Source: Bacteroidales bacterium (GTDB lineage Bacteria > Bacteroidota > Bacteroidia > Bacteroidales > UBA3824). From it: a stretch of DNA of 30,807 nucleotides. Within the stretch, counting starts at the first letter, position 1; the number at the start of each line of letters is the position of its first letter. Location of the stretch: positions 1 through 30,807 of the forward strand of contig JAEDDH010000030.1 of assembly GCA_016293845.1 (NCBI GenBank), written 5' to 3'. The translations under genes and the position numbers were made by a program. Shown here piece after piece: positions 7,180 through 15,293 of this stretch. The notes below the pieces were generated by a model. That model did not search any database. It saw only the letters and a list, made by a program, of their open reading frames with translations, and had not been told where the DNA came from.

Positions 7180-7938
7180 ATGGAAAATTTTGTAACTATC
7201 AACGATATAAAAGTAAAATACAAGACCACAGGCGAGGGACAGGATGTGCTTTTGCTGCACGGATGGGGTTGCTCGCTCGAAATTTGGAAAACCCTCCAAT
7301 CGCAGTTGGAGCAGAAATACCGCGTAACTTCAATCGACTTTCCCGGTTTTGGCAAGAGCGATGAACCCAAAACTGTTTGGGGCGTGGAAGAATACACCCA
7401 ATTCACCGAAAAACTCATTGAGGCACTGAATCTTAAAAATCCCGTATTAATAGGACACTCGTTTGGTGGACGCGTATCTATACTTCTCTCGTCGCGCAAC
7501 GATTATGTTAAAAAGGTGATACTCACCGATGCCGCAGGCGTAAAACCGCAAAACACAAAGATTTCGGTAAGCCGTATTTTTTCTAAAATGAAAAAACTAT
7601 CCACAAAAATCATTGGCGAAAAAGCCACCGAAAAACTCGTAAAACCGTTTGCAAACTCTTTGGCGTCAGAAGATTACAAAAACGCGTCTGGTATGATGAA
7701 GGAGATTCTCAAAAAAGTGGTTGACGAAGACCTTCAACACGTGATGCCCAACATCAAAGCCTCTACCCTACTGATTTGGGGCGAAAAAGACACCGCCACA
7801 CCCGTTAGCGACGCCAAAATTATGGAGAGCCTCATTCCCGACACTGGCTTGGTGGTTTTCCCTGGCTGCACACATTATAGTTTTTTAGAGAATCCGGGAT
7901 ATTATTATACTATTGTGGATAATTTTTTAAACGCTTAA
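7180..7938 (+). CDS. Alpha/beta-fold hydrolase
   Basis: A 252-residue serine hydrolase of the alpha/beta superfamily, without a signal peptide. LLHGWG provides the oxyanion-side HG motif, GHSFGG the nucleophile Ser, WGEKDTATP the acid Asp, and GCTHYSF the catalytic His. A cap region lies between about residues 125 and 185. I start at the ATG at 7180 (MENFVTIND); an upstream TTG at 7174 adds only two residues. The next gene, a membrane MurF-like ligase, begins four bases after the stop, so the two are translated from one message. Pairing with a Mur ligase hints at a cell-envelope substrate, but the reaction cannot be inferred. Confidence 0.9.
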   Translation: MENFVTINDIKVKYKTTGEGQDVLLLHGWGCSLEIWKTLQSQLEQKYRVTSIDFPGFGKSDEPKTVWGVEEYTQFTEKLIEALNLKNPVLIGHSFGGRVSILLSSRNDYVKKVILTDAAGVKPQNTKISVSRIFSKMKKLSTKIIGEKATEKLVKPFANSLASEDYKNASGMMKEILKKVVDEDLQHVMPNIKASTLLIWGEKDTATPVSDAKIMESLIPDTGLVVFPGCTHYSFLENPGYYYTIVDNFLNA

Positions 7939-7942
7939 AAAT

Positions 7943-9508
7943 ATGGCACTTATCATTGCAATATCAATACTAATACTCATCTACGCCGCATTAAAACTCA
8001 AAGTAGACCTTCATAAGTTTCAACAAAACTCGTATCGAAACGAACGTTATTGGAAATATCTCAAAAACGATATCCACTCAAAAATCCGTATGGCTGAGTA
8101 TGCAAGCCTTGGTGTGGGGTTGTTGGGATTGGTTTTTCCCGAATGGTTCGTCTACTTTTTGATTCCTTTTTTGCTAATTACACTTTACTATGTTTATTAC
8201 AACAAAACATACAAGCCAAAGGTAAAATTCAACTTTACTTCAAGGGCTAAACGATTGTATTTTACATCGTTCGGACTGATTTTGGCGTTTAGCGGATTGG
8301 AGTTTGTCCTCACCTTCGACCCCTATTTTACTATGCTCACGGCATTGTGCTGCATTGTGTTTAGTTATTTTGTAATAATGCTCGCCAACATCGTGCTCAA
8401 ACCCGTTGAAAAAACTATCAACAACCATTATATCAACGATGCCAAACGTATCCTTGCCGAACATAATGATTTGATAATTGTTGGTATCACAGGCAGTTAC
8501 GGCAAAACATCCACAAAGCATTTCTTAGAAAAAATACTCAGCGAAAAATACAACGTGCTGATGACTCCGGGTTCGTTTAACACCACAATGGGCGTTGTCC
8601 GCACTATCCGCGAATACTTAAAGCCTACACATCAGGTATTTATCTGCGAAATGGGCGCTAAGCAAATCAACGACATCAAGGAAATTTGCGACATCGTCCA
8701 CCCAAAAATCGGCATCCTCACTTCGGTAGCCGAACAGCATTTGGACACTTTCAAGACGCTTGAAAACGTCCGCCGCACCAAGTTTGAACTCATCGACTCG
8801 CTGCCCGACGATGGTCTCGCCATTCTCAACGGCGACTACGACATTATCCGCAACACCCCCAAAACCAAGCCCACGGAGTATTTTTCTACGTCAGACCCTA
8901 ACGCCGACTATTCTGCCAAAAACATAAAATTTTCGCCGCAAGGTACTGATTTTGAGATATATCATTCAGGTAAAAAGATTGGCGACTTTACGACGCCGCT
9001 GCTTGGAAGTTACAATATTTCAAACATTGTTTCGGCTGTGGTTTGCGCTGTTAGATTGGGACTTACAGTCGATCAAATAAAGTTTGGCGTTCACAAGTTG
9101 CAGGCTGTGGAGCATAGAATGGAAATCAAACCCGGTCCAAACGGTGTGGTGCTCATCGACGACGCGTTCAACTCAAACCCTAAGGGCGCAAAAATGGCGT
9201 TGGAAATTCTGTCGCAGTTTACCGACTGCAAACGCTTTATAATCACTCCGGGAATTATCGAACTTGCTGACCGTCAAGATTATTACAACGGTGAATTTGG
9301 TAAACAGATAGCCCACGCTGCCGACTGCGCCATTCTTGTTGGCAAAAGTCAGACCCAAGCCATCTACAACGGCCTCAAAGCCGAGAATTATCCCGAAGAA
9401 CAAATCTATATCGCTCAGGGATTGCAAGATGCGGCAGTGTTTGCATATTCGCGTGCCACCGCCGGCGACGTTATCTTGTTTGAAAACGATTTACCAGATT
9501 ATCATTAA
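7943..9508 (+). CDS. Membrane-anchored MurF-like Mur ligase
   Basis: An ATP-dependent amide ligase of the Mur family; MurF adds D-Ala-D-Ala to UDP-MurNAc-tripeptide. Unlike ordinary cytosolic MurF, the first 155 or so residues form four or five membrane segments (for instance around residues 2-17, 53-80, 105-150). The ligase part follows: the P-loop GITGSYGKTS near residue 180, a central domain with the H-containing AEQHLD loop, and the C-terminal domain with LIDDAFNSNP, equivalent to MurF DDSYNANP. At 521 residues it is about 70 longer than plain MurF. It is coupled to the upstream hydrolase and ends in a four-base overlap with the opposing M23 gene. A role in a membrane-bound or alternative peptidoglycan step is inference. 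I expect a canonical murF elsewhere in the genome. Confidence 0.85.
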   Translation: MALIIAISILILIYAALKLKVDLHKFQQNSYRNERYWKYLKNDIHSKIRMAEYASLGVGLLGLVFPEWFVYFLIPFLLITLYYVYYNKTYKPKVKFNFTSRAKRLYFTSFGLILAFSGLEFVLTFDPYFTMLTALCCIVFSYFVIMLANIVLKPVEKTINNHYINDAKRILAEHNDLIIVGITGSYGKTSTKHFLEKILSEKYNVLMTPGSFNTTMGVVRTIREYLKPTHQVFICEMGAKQINDIKEICDIVHPKIGILTSVAEQHLDTFKTLENVRRTKFELIDSLPDDGLAILNGDYDIIRNTPKTKPTEYFSTSDPNADYSAKNIKFSPQGTDFEIYHSGKKIGDFTTPLLGSYNISNIVSAVVCAVRLGLTVDQIKFGVHKLQAVEHRMEIKPGPNGVVLIDDAFNSNPKGAKMALEILSQFTDCKRFIITPGIIELADRQDYYNGEFGKQIAHAADCAILVGKSQTQAIYNGLKAENYPEEQIYIAQGLQDAAVFAYSRATAGDVILFENDLPDYH

Positions 9509-11181
9509 CGCACAGTAAACTTCCATTCCCAAACCCGCTCATTTCCACAGGGGTCTTCTACTTTGGCTACGAGGGTGTGAGAGCCAGATTTTAGGTTGAG
9601 TTTGGCTACGGGGGCTATAAGACGGACGTTTTTGTAGTCGTATTCAAATAGTTTCCACTCGCCGTCGATAAAGACATTGTATTTTTCGATGCCGCTCATA
9701 TTGTCGCTGATGCCGATAATGATGTTGCCCGCCTGCGTGAGCACCGATCCCGACTTGCCCACAATCTTAGGTGCAATGGTGTCGGTGGCAATGAGGAAAC
9801 TGCCGAGAGTGCGGGTTTCGGCGGTGATGTAGCCATTGGAATATGCTCCACCAACATAGCCGATGGAGTTTTTTGCACCCATTTTGGCAACGAAAACCTG
9901 CTTGGGTGTATACTGGCTGCCTATCAGCGATTTGATTTTTTCGGGAACGGGAATCCTCATCGAAATATAGTTTTGAAGGGGAATGCGGTAGTTGCCCACA
10001 GTGTACACGGGACGCGAATAGCGCGGCGAAGTGTCGCACGATAAATTGACATACTCGTTTTTGTAAAAAGTGCCTTGTGGAATATCTACCGTGATGCCCA
10101 ATGTGTCGATACGCTGCTGCAACGCCCATTCCAAAGGACGTCCCGACGGCGAAATTGGTGTATTGTTGACGCTTGAATCACCCAAGATACTGAACCTCAA
10201 AACGCTTGTATTGCCCACAAAATCTTTGAGTTCAAAACGGATATTGTGAGTTTCGCCGGGTGCGATGTAGATGTCGTCGTGAGCCGAAAAAATATCCAAC
10301 TGATTGTTGGGCTCCACAAAGCATTTCTGCACATACTGCTTGGTGTCCTGATAATGGGCGTAATCAATAAAAGAGTTGATATACCGGCTTTTATCAAACG
10401 GCATACGGTCGAGACGCGATTGAAAAACGAGTTTTTCGCCGTCGTAAAGTGCAATTTCTACCAAACCGCAAGGGCGTCCGCCAACAGAAAAAAAGTCGTT
10501 GGCATTGATACCCAAGCCGATATGACCAAACGCCTTGATAGTGCGTCCCGAAATCTGTTTCATAGAGTAATATTTGTCGGCACACTCGCCGTCTACCTGC
10601 GAATCGTTTTCAAGAATGTAAATCTTTACGCCATAGATAGTTGGCGGATTAATATCGTCGATAGGCTGAATAAAAGCCAAAGGATTGAGAGCGTCCTCGG
10701 TTTCGTTTTCGCGCACCTCAAAATGCAAGTGAGGACCTCCCGAGCCGCCTGTGTTGCCCGAAAAAGCCACCACCTCGCCGCGTTTTACCTTGATTTCGTC
10801 TTTTTGTGGATAATAATCCACCTCAAACGACTGATTTTTATACTGTTGAGCCGAAATCACCTTTTCAATTTTTGGAGCATAGCCGCTGAGATGTCCGTAA
10901 AGAGTGGTGTAACCATCGTAATGCGTTATATATAAGGCGTGTCCGTAGCCAAAGGGCGACACTCTGATGCGCGACACATAACCGTCGGCGACGGATTTTA
11001 TGTCCACACCAATTTCACCCGCCGTGGTAATGTCCAACCCTGCGTGAAAATGGTTAGGTCTGAGTTCGCAAAACGACGCGCTCATAATCATAGGGATATC
11101 CATCGGATAGCGGTAAAGGGGGTTCTGCGCCGCAAGCGACAGAGGAAAGAGGATTGATAAAATCAAAAATCTGAGTTTCAT
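9505..11181 (-). CDS. Secreted M23-family metallopeptidase
   Basis: A probable peptidoglycan endopeptidase (LytM/M23) exported to the periplasm. MKLRFLILSILFPLSLAAQ is a signal peptide, so I start at 11181 rather than at the TTG at 11208. The zinc site is visible: HFHAGLD in the first third supplies His and Asp, and GGPHLHFEV supplies the HxH pair. The remaining 370 or so residues look like beta-sandwich domains, with an Ig-like module near the C-terminus (HTLVAKVEDPCGNERVWEWKF). A TACTTTTG box precedes it at 11206-11213. The TAA stop shares TTAA with the stop of the MurF-like gene, so no terminator separates these convergent genes. Pairing with a cell-wall ligase suggests shared envelope function but is not evidence of it. 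Confidence 0.92.
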   Translation of the reverse strand: MKLRFLILSILFPLSLAAQNPLYRYPMDIPMIMSASFCELRPNHFHAGLDITTAGEIGVDIKSVADGYVSRIRVSPFGYGHALYITHYDGYTTLYGHLSGYAPKIEKVISAQQYKNQSFEVDYYPQKDEIKVKRGEVVAFSGNTGGSGGPHLHFEVRENETEDALNPLAFIQPIDDINPPTIYGVKIYILENDSQVDGECADKYYSMKQISGRTIKAFGHIGLGINANDFFSVGGRPCGLVEIALYDGEKLVFQSRLDRMPFDKSRYINSFIDYAHYQDTKQYVQKCFVEPNNQLDIFSAHDDIYIAPGETHNIRFELKDFVGNTSVLRFSILGDSSVNNTPISPSGRPLEWALQQRIDTLGITVDIPQGTFYKNEYVNLSCDTSPRYSRPVYTVGNYRIPLQNYISMRIPVPEKIKSLIGSQYTPKQVFVAKMGAKNSIGYVGGAYSNGYITAETRTLGSFLIATDTIAPKIVGKSGSVLTQAGNIIIGISDNMSGIEKYNVFIDGEWKLFEYDYKNVRLIAPVAKLNLKSGSHTLVAKVEDPCGNERVWEWKFTVR

Positions 11182-11205
11182 TATACGCTGTATTTTTGTT
11201 CGGGG

Positions 11206-11213
11206 CAAAAGTA
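11206..11213 (-). promoter_or_regulatory. -7 box of the M23 peptidase gene
   Basis: Minus-strand TACTTTTG matches TAnnTTTG and lies 24 bases before the ATG at 11181. Confidence 0.5.
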
Positions 11214-11336
11214 GATAATTTTTACGGTTTTAAGTCAGAAAAATGTAGTGACGATACATTATTCTGCACTTATCAGTGTGAAAGTATGAATTTATTCAAA
11301 TAATAGAAATTATATTGAGGATTTTTTTGGGAAAAA

Positions 11337-11558
11337 TTAATCCAACCTCTCAAACACAAAATCCGCCTGATGGCAGTTGGCTTTTTGGTAGTCGAAGCCA
11401 TAGAGCCGCATATACGCCTCACGGACTTCCTTGGCGCCGTTGTAAAACGGATTCGACGTGTGCATAGCACAAGTAACCACCACACTCTGCGACGGAGTGA
11501 GCACCAATCCGTTGCGACGGATAATGGATTTTGGGGTAATTTTGTAGACTTTTGACAT
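11337..11558 (-). CDS. Small protein of unknown function (73 residues)
   Basis: I do not recognise the family with confidence. The protein starts MSKVYKITPKSII and contains the pattern NPFYNGAKEVREAYMRLYGFDYQKA, with no signal peptide or membrane segment. It may belong to the small Bacteroidetes accessory proteins that share an N-P-x3-G...V-x-A-(F/Y)-M-R-x-Y-G pattern. It lies 48 bases downstream of higA on the same strand and may be transcribed with higBA. The ATG at 11558 is the only plausible start. No terminator is obvious between it and the M23 gene. Confidence 0.55.
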   Translation of the reverse strand: MSKVYKITPKSIIRRNGLVLTPSQSVVVTCAMHTSNPFYNGAKEVREAYMRLYGFDYQKANCHQADFVFERLD

Positions 11559-11606
11559 AATGGTGAAGGTTTTAGAATACTTTCGACGATGGATGGCGTT
11601 TCATTG

Positions 11607-11984
11607 TTACACGCTCATTGGCATACCAAAAGCCCAACCGAATTTGCGCACAAGTTCGGCGAGTAGATTGTGGTCTCGTGTGGGAATCAAAATATTGACC
11701 GATTCTTTCTGCGAATCCCGTTCAGCGATTTTTGAAGTATCAAGGTCGTATTGAGTCTGCATATTCATCCAAATATCGGCGGGTATGCCGAGTGCTTTCT
11801 CCAAGGCTACGGCCACATTGAGCGACACGCTGCGTTTGCCGTTGACTGTTTCGCTAATGACAGACGGTTTGATGCCTGTTTGCTCGGCGAGTTGTTTCTG
11901 CGTGATGCCGCGCTCTTTGAGTTCGTCTTTTATCATTTCGCCGGGGTGTGTGGCGGCAAACGGAATATAACTTTTCTTATTCAT
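11607..11984 (-). CDS. higA: HigA-type antitoxin, XRE-family HTH
   Basis: A DNA-binding antitoxin that neutralises HigB and represses the operon. The N-terminus FAATHPGEMIKDELKERGITQKQLAEQTGIKPSVISETVNGKRSVS is the HigA/VapI pattern, with the helix-turn-helix at about residues 25-60, followed by the family LEKALGIPADIWMNMQTQYDL block. The last 40 residues form an extra C-terminal helix region. The gene follows the toxin gene with an eight-base overlap, the toxin-first order typical of higBA. Start MNKKSYIPFAATHPGE at 11984. Confidence 0.92.
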   Translation of the reverse strand: MNKKSYIPFAATHPGEMIKDELKERGITQKQLAEQTGIKPSVISETVNGKRSVSLNVAVALEKALGIPADIWMNMQTQYDLDTSKIAERDSQKESVNILIPTRDHNLLAELVRKFGWAFGMPMSV

Positions 11985-12294
11985 AATGCTTGGATATTTC
12001 TATAATCAATGCGTTTACAACTATATTATTCTCATCGGCAGAACTGTTGAACAACAAGCGGTATTGGTCGTTGATCCATACGGCATCAACGCCATTGAGG
12101 TCGCCTTTTTTCTTTTCGTAATGGAGCGACTTGATTAAAAAGAGGTCTTCAAGTCTTCTTGCAGCCTTTATGTAGTTGACAACCTTTATATAGCGTTTAA
12201 CAATGTCTTTCGGCAAACGCTTGTAGCGGTGGTCTTGTGTGGAGGCAAGTGTGTAAAGTTCCTCTAAGCCTTTGTTATCAAATTCAATGTTCAT
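11977..12294 (-). CDS. higB: HigB-type toxin (RelE/ParE superfamily mRNA interferase)
   Basis: A ribosome-dependent mRNA-cleaving toxin of 105 residues. The core KRYIKVVNYIKAARRLEDLFLIKSLHYEKKKGDLNGVDAVWINDQYRLLF shows the HigB order: the helix with conserved basic residues, L-x-G/D turn, and W-x-I-N-x-Q-Y-R-L, the strand bearing the catalytic Arg. It overlaps the antitoxin gene by eight bases. A TACATTTG box sits at 12316-12323. The pair stands between an envelope operon and housekeeping genes, a common site for such accessory modules. Confidence 0.9.
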   Translation of the reverse strand: MNIEFDNKGLEELYTLASTQDHRYKRLPKDIVKRYIKVVNYIKAARRLEDLFLIKSLHYEKKKGDLNGVDAVWINDQYRLLFNSSADENNIVVNALIIEISKHYE

Positions 12295-12315
12295 TGTCCG
12301 ATTGGTTTATCGCTG

Positions 12316-12323
12316 CAAATGTA
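12316..12323 (-). promoter_or_regulatory. -7 box of higBA
   Basis: Minus-strand TACATTTG matches TAnnTTTG and lies about 21 bases before the higB ATG. No good -33 partner is seen. Confidence 0.45.
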
Positions 12324-12472
12324 ATAATAATATTTGAATAATTAGCATTTTTGCGAATTATATTGTTAAATCACTAACTCACTTATTTCCGTAGTATCTC
12401 AGTGATTTGTTATTACAGAACTATGAAAAATATCAAGAACGACCATATCAAGCACTGTGTTTTTACAAATAT

Positions 12473-12512
12473 AAAAAACTCACTGCGAAAATGGATGGGC
12501 AGTGAGTTTTTT
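12473..12512. terminator. Bidirectional-looking terminator after the envelope operon
   Basis: AAAAAACTCACTG (12473-12485) and CAGTGAGTTTTTT (12500-12512) form a perfect 13-bp stem with a 14-base loop and T-runs in both directions. It lies 24 bases past the stop of the last gene of the 12537-15148 operon, which it should terminate. In 12295-12536 I see nothing else apart from the higBA -7 box. Confidence 0.85.
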
Positions 12513-12536
12513 ATCCCTGGTGTATTTATTATACAA

Positions 12537-13061
12537 CTAAAAAGATGTGGCATCAGAGCAATGAATAACAACATTTTTGAACTTAAATTGTTGTGTTAAC
12601 ACATAAGTTATTTTTTGTTCTAGATTCTTCTGTGCCTCAATATTCGCTCCATCTGCAATACTTTTTTCGTAAATCAAACGATTGGCTCTTTCGTCAAGTT
12701 CTTTTGCCTCAGACAATTCAAAGGAACCCATCTGCATATATTGTTGGTTTACTATAAACTGTTTGTTTGAATTGATTATTTGCAGATTGCACCAAATTTG
12801 AACAGTAGAATCAGGCTCTACACGACTAACAAAACCATTGTCAAAATCGATTCCGAAATCAACGTGCCCATCATAATAACCAACCAATTTATCATCCAAA
12901 AGCGTATTTTCTTTTAAAGATTCAACTTTCAATCCATCAACATTATATCGGTAAAACTGTATCTGTTTAAGCGCACTTATTTCAGGCGGTCGTAACACAA
13001 TTGTTGTATTATTACAGTATAGTAAAATTGTAGATACAAATGACAACAAAAGGATAAGCAT
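12537..13061 (-). CDS. Exported protein of unknown function
   Basis: Last gene of a four-gene envelope operon; family not recognised. From the ATG at 13061 it reads MLILLLSFVSTILLYCNN, a hydrophobic export signal whose LLYC could be a non-canonical lipobox. The ATG at 13088 (MFIKKNLNK) is an alternative giving a better positively charged N-region. Starting at 13163 would overlap the previous gene by about 100 bases and is unlikely. The mature part is 150 or so mostly polar residues with beta-like segments (STVQIWCNLQIINSNKQFIV) and a charged helix (ELSEAKELDERANRLIYEKS). It follows the lipoprotein gene after one base, so the two are tightly coupled. Confidence 0.6.
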   Translation of the reverse strand: MLILLLSFVSTILLYCNNTTIVLRPPEISALKQIQFYRYNVDGLKVESLKENTLLDDKLVGYYDGHVDFGIDFDNGFVSRVEPDSTVQIWCNLQIINSNKQFIVNQQYMQMGSFELSEAKELDERANRLIYEKSIADGANIEAQKNLEQKITYVLTQQFKFKNVVIHCSDATSF

Positions 13062-13062
13062 C

Positions 13063-13680
13063 TTATTCAGATTCTTCTTTATAAACATCTTCTGATGTAT
13101 TTTCAAGTTGTTTTCCATTTCGTGAAGCATTAATGTTAATAATAGGTTTATATCCAAGATCATTGATTATTTGGGTTAATTGCATTACTGCGTTTTGATA
13201 AGCACCTGCCATATAAGTATCCTCATTTTCCTTAATATACTCGTGAGCAGTTTTTTTGGCTTCCTCTGACAATACGGCTAACTCATCAATCGAAAAGTTT
13301 TGTCGAAATATGCCTACCATTGTTTCGGTATCATCCCAATTAATATGTGTATTTTGGATTTCGGTCTTAGGTTGAGGTAAAGTAAACTCAACTGTTCGTA
13401 CTTGTTCATCAACTTTAAAATCAGTTATATCTTTACAATAAATGGCTGATTTATAAGTCATATCAACTTTTAGCATAACATCCCGCGCAAACAATCTTTT
13501 AAAAATCTCAGGAATACCAGATTCTGTTCTCTTTCGTAATAAGGGAGAGATATGTATCTCTTGCGAATAAAGAACCACTTCTTTACTGATTCGAATCTTC
13601 GGGTCTTCTACCTTGTGAGATATACAGCCCGACAATATCAAAACCGTCAAGAACGGTAATACTATAAAATATTTTTTCAT
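13063..13680 (-). CDS. Lipoprotein, DUF4230-like
   Basis: MKKYFIVLPFLTVLILSGC is a lipoprotein signal with a good LSGC lipobox, so the mature protein is lipid-anchored, probably in the outer or inner membrane. The body has the pattern of DUF4230 proteins: early strands (ISKEVVLYSQEIHIS), KVDMTYKSAIYCKDITDF, then FTLPQPKTEIQNTHINWDDTE, and a helical C-terminal half. This family match is from memory and only moderately sure. Start taken at 13680, although an adjacent ATG at 13683 is equally possible. It lies in an operon with a zinc-ribbon/YARHG protein upstream and an exported protein downstream, suggesting a shared envelope task. Confidence 0.65.
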   Translation of the reverse strand: MKKYFIVLPFLTVLILSGCISHKVEDPKIRISKEVVLYSQEIHISPLLRKRTESGIPEIFKRLFARDVMLKVDMTYKSAIYCKDITDFKVDEQVRTVEFTLPQPKTEIQNTHINWDDTETMVGIFRQNFSIDELAVLSEEAKKTAHEYIKENEDTYMAGAYQNAVMQLTQIINDLGYKPIININASRNGKQLENTSEDVYKEESE

Positions 13681-13715
13681 CATATAACAACAAATAAATG
13701 AGTACAACAATACAT

Positions 13716-14438
13716 TTACCCTCTTTGTTTCTCCACTTTAAGGATAGTAGCAATATTTTGCTTTTCTATGGTAGAAAAATACTTATCTACACTTGAATAC
13801 AGCGGTTGATACCAAGGTTGCTTCTTAAAATAGGATTCCATTTCGCCACCTTTGCGGAATATGTAACCGTGACGTGCGTATATCTCGTTACGCATAATTT
13901 TGAGTTGTTGCAAATCGTAATGCGCCAATTCCTCGTAATCCAAAACACGCTCCGAAGCAAACGGATACAAACCCGGATTTCTTGAACCACCATAATCTGG
14001 TTCGCCAAAATCTGGTTCCTCATCGCTATCGTAACTTTGAAAATCAGGTTCTTCGTCACTGTCGTAACTATAATGATATTGTTGTTGAGAATTAGATTGT
14101 TGAGAATATTGCTCAGAAGAATAACCAATAGGATTTTCTATCGGCGTGGTGGTGGGCTGTTCGTTATAATATTTTGCCGAATTTGATTTAGATGACTGAT
14201 TATCAGAATTATTAGCCAAAGACACTATTGCGAAAACAGCAAAAATGCCTATTACAACAAGAGCAATTGTCAATCTTTTAATTCTTTGCTGAGGCGTCAA
14301 GGGTTGTTTTGTCTTCACAGTCGTCTCAATCGACACATTATCTTTATGACAAAACGGACAAACTGTACTCTCATAAGGATAGAGTCTACCACAATGCAAA
14401 CACCTTTTTACTGATTTTAAGATAATATTCATATTCAA
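13716..14438 (-). CDS. Zinc-ribbon, single-pass membrane protein with YARHG domain
   Basis: Domain order is clear. Residues 13-30 form a zinc ribbon (CLHCGRLY...CPFCHKD). One membrane segment runs at about 54-74 (LTIALVVIGIFAVFAIVSL). A low-complexity extracytoplasmic linker follows, rich in Ser, Gln and Tyr with a duplicated YDSDEEPDF repeat. The C-terminal YARHG domain contains LQQLKIMRNEIYARHGYIF, the motif that names the family, then WYQPLYSS. YARHG domains are extracellular modules of unknown binding role. The protein is therefore zinc-finger inside and YARHG outside. It sits between a membrane protein and a lipoprotein gene. Start MNMNIILKSVKRC at 14438; a second Met two residues in is an alternative. 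Confidence 0.85.
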   Translation of the reverse strand: MNMNIILKSVKRCLHCGRLYPYESTVCPFCHKDNVSIETTVKTKQPLTPQQRIKRLTIALVVIGIFAVFAIVSLANNSDNQSSKSNSAKYYNEQPTTTPIENPIGYSSEQYSQQSNSQQQYHYSYDSDEEPDFQSYDSDEEPDFGEPDYGGSRNPGLYPFASERVLDYEELAHYDLQQLKIMRNEIYARHGYIFRKGGEMESYFKKQPWYQPLYSSVDKYFSTIEKQNIATILKVEKQRG

Positions 14439-14452
14439 TAATTTAATAAAGG

Positions 14453-15148
14453 TTAATTATTCGCATTATTTTCTGAGATAGATGGTTGTTGCTCAATTTG
14501 ATTGTCTTCCGAAATCTCGCTAACACGCATAATATCTGCCACATCCCTAACATCGGTTCCTATTTGGACAACAAGTTTCAGACTTTCTGTTAAGAAACCA
14601 ACAAGCATTATCGAAATCAGTCCCGACAACGCAACCGCTAAAATTAAACCTATTGCAATGAAAAGAAAGATAAGAAAATTGAAACCACTATAAAATCCTC
14701 CTGCACCTGTTAACACGCAAAACAGATATGCCAAGATGGAAAATGCAGATACGGTAAATACTGATAAAAAGACGGTTGTATTGTTGTAAGTTTGTATAAA
14801 ATCGGCAGCGAAAGCAATATTCGGATAATTTGATGTCGATTTTCCAAATTCGTCTCCGTGTTTTTTCCAATACTTGAAACAAACATAAAACATAAAGATG
14901 ATAAGTATCAGAAAAACAAGTCCCAAGATACATAAAACAACTTTGGGCCAACCATCAATATTTTCTAACGAACTCAATCCCATAGGAGCAAGTTTTTGAA
15001 TTCCAAAAAATATTAGGAATATTGGTAATAATCCTATAATTACGCCAAAGATATAATACATAACTTTGAACGCCTTTTTGATGATGTTTAAATCATCGAT
15101 ACCATCTACAAAGGTCTTTGTAATGGAGTTAAATGCCATTTTTTTCAT
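14453..15148 (-). CDS. Multi-pass membrane protein of unknown function
   Basis: First gene of the envelope operon. It has 231 residues with about four hydrophobic segments (YYIFGVIIGLLPIFLIFFGI, VVLCILGLVFLILIIFMFYV, a segment around SVFTVSAFSILAYLFCVL, and FLIFLFIAIGLILAVALSG) and a charged, Gln/Asn-rich C-terminal tail, likely cytoplasmic. I recognise no family. MAFNSITK at 15139 is an alternative start. A near-consensus -7 box (GATATTTG, plus 15189-15196) lies upstream, and a small inverted repeat, CTGCG-N6-CGCAG, sits at about 15208-15223. Confidence 0.7.
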   Translation of the reverse strand: MKKMAFNSITKTFVDGIDDLNIIKKAFKVMYYIFGVIIGLLPIFLIFFGIQKLAPMGLSSLENIDGWPKVVLCILGLVFLILIIFMFYVCFKYWKKHGDEFGKSTSNYPNIAFAADFIQTYNNTTVFLSVFTVSAFSILAYLFCVLTGAGGFYSGFNFLIFLFIAIGLILAVALSGLISIMLVGFLTESLKLVVQIGTDVRDVADIMRVSEISEDNQIEQQPSISENNANN

Positions 15149-15268
15149 CTCAGTAACATTTTGAAGTTAATTAATCAATTCAAGTCTGCAAATATCCTCG
15201 TCCACTGCGCCATATCGCAGCACAGTGTCGAATAAAATTTATCGAAAACTATCGGAAGGAATTTTTTT

Positions 15269-15293
15269 AAAAAAAAGAAGCGCGGTAGCACTT
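15269..15293 (-). terminator. Terminator of the structured RNA gene
   Basis: On the minus strand AAGTGC-TACC-GCGCTT forms a 6-bp stem (one G-U) with a 4-base loop, followed by C and eight T. Confidence 0.7.

Noticed and set aside
10246..10935. 229-residue plus-strand ORF inside the M23 gene
   Set aside because: A shadow frame opposite a clear M23 peptidase with a signal peptide and zinc motifs.
12402..12599. 65-residue plus-strand ORF
   Set aside because: It crosses the bidirectional terminator stem and the end of the minus-strand operon; no promoter-linked start or recognisable protein features.
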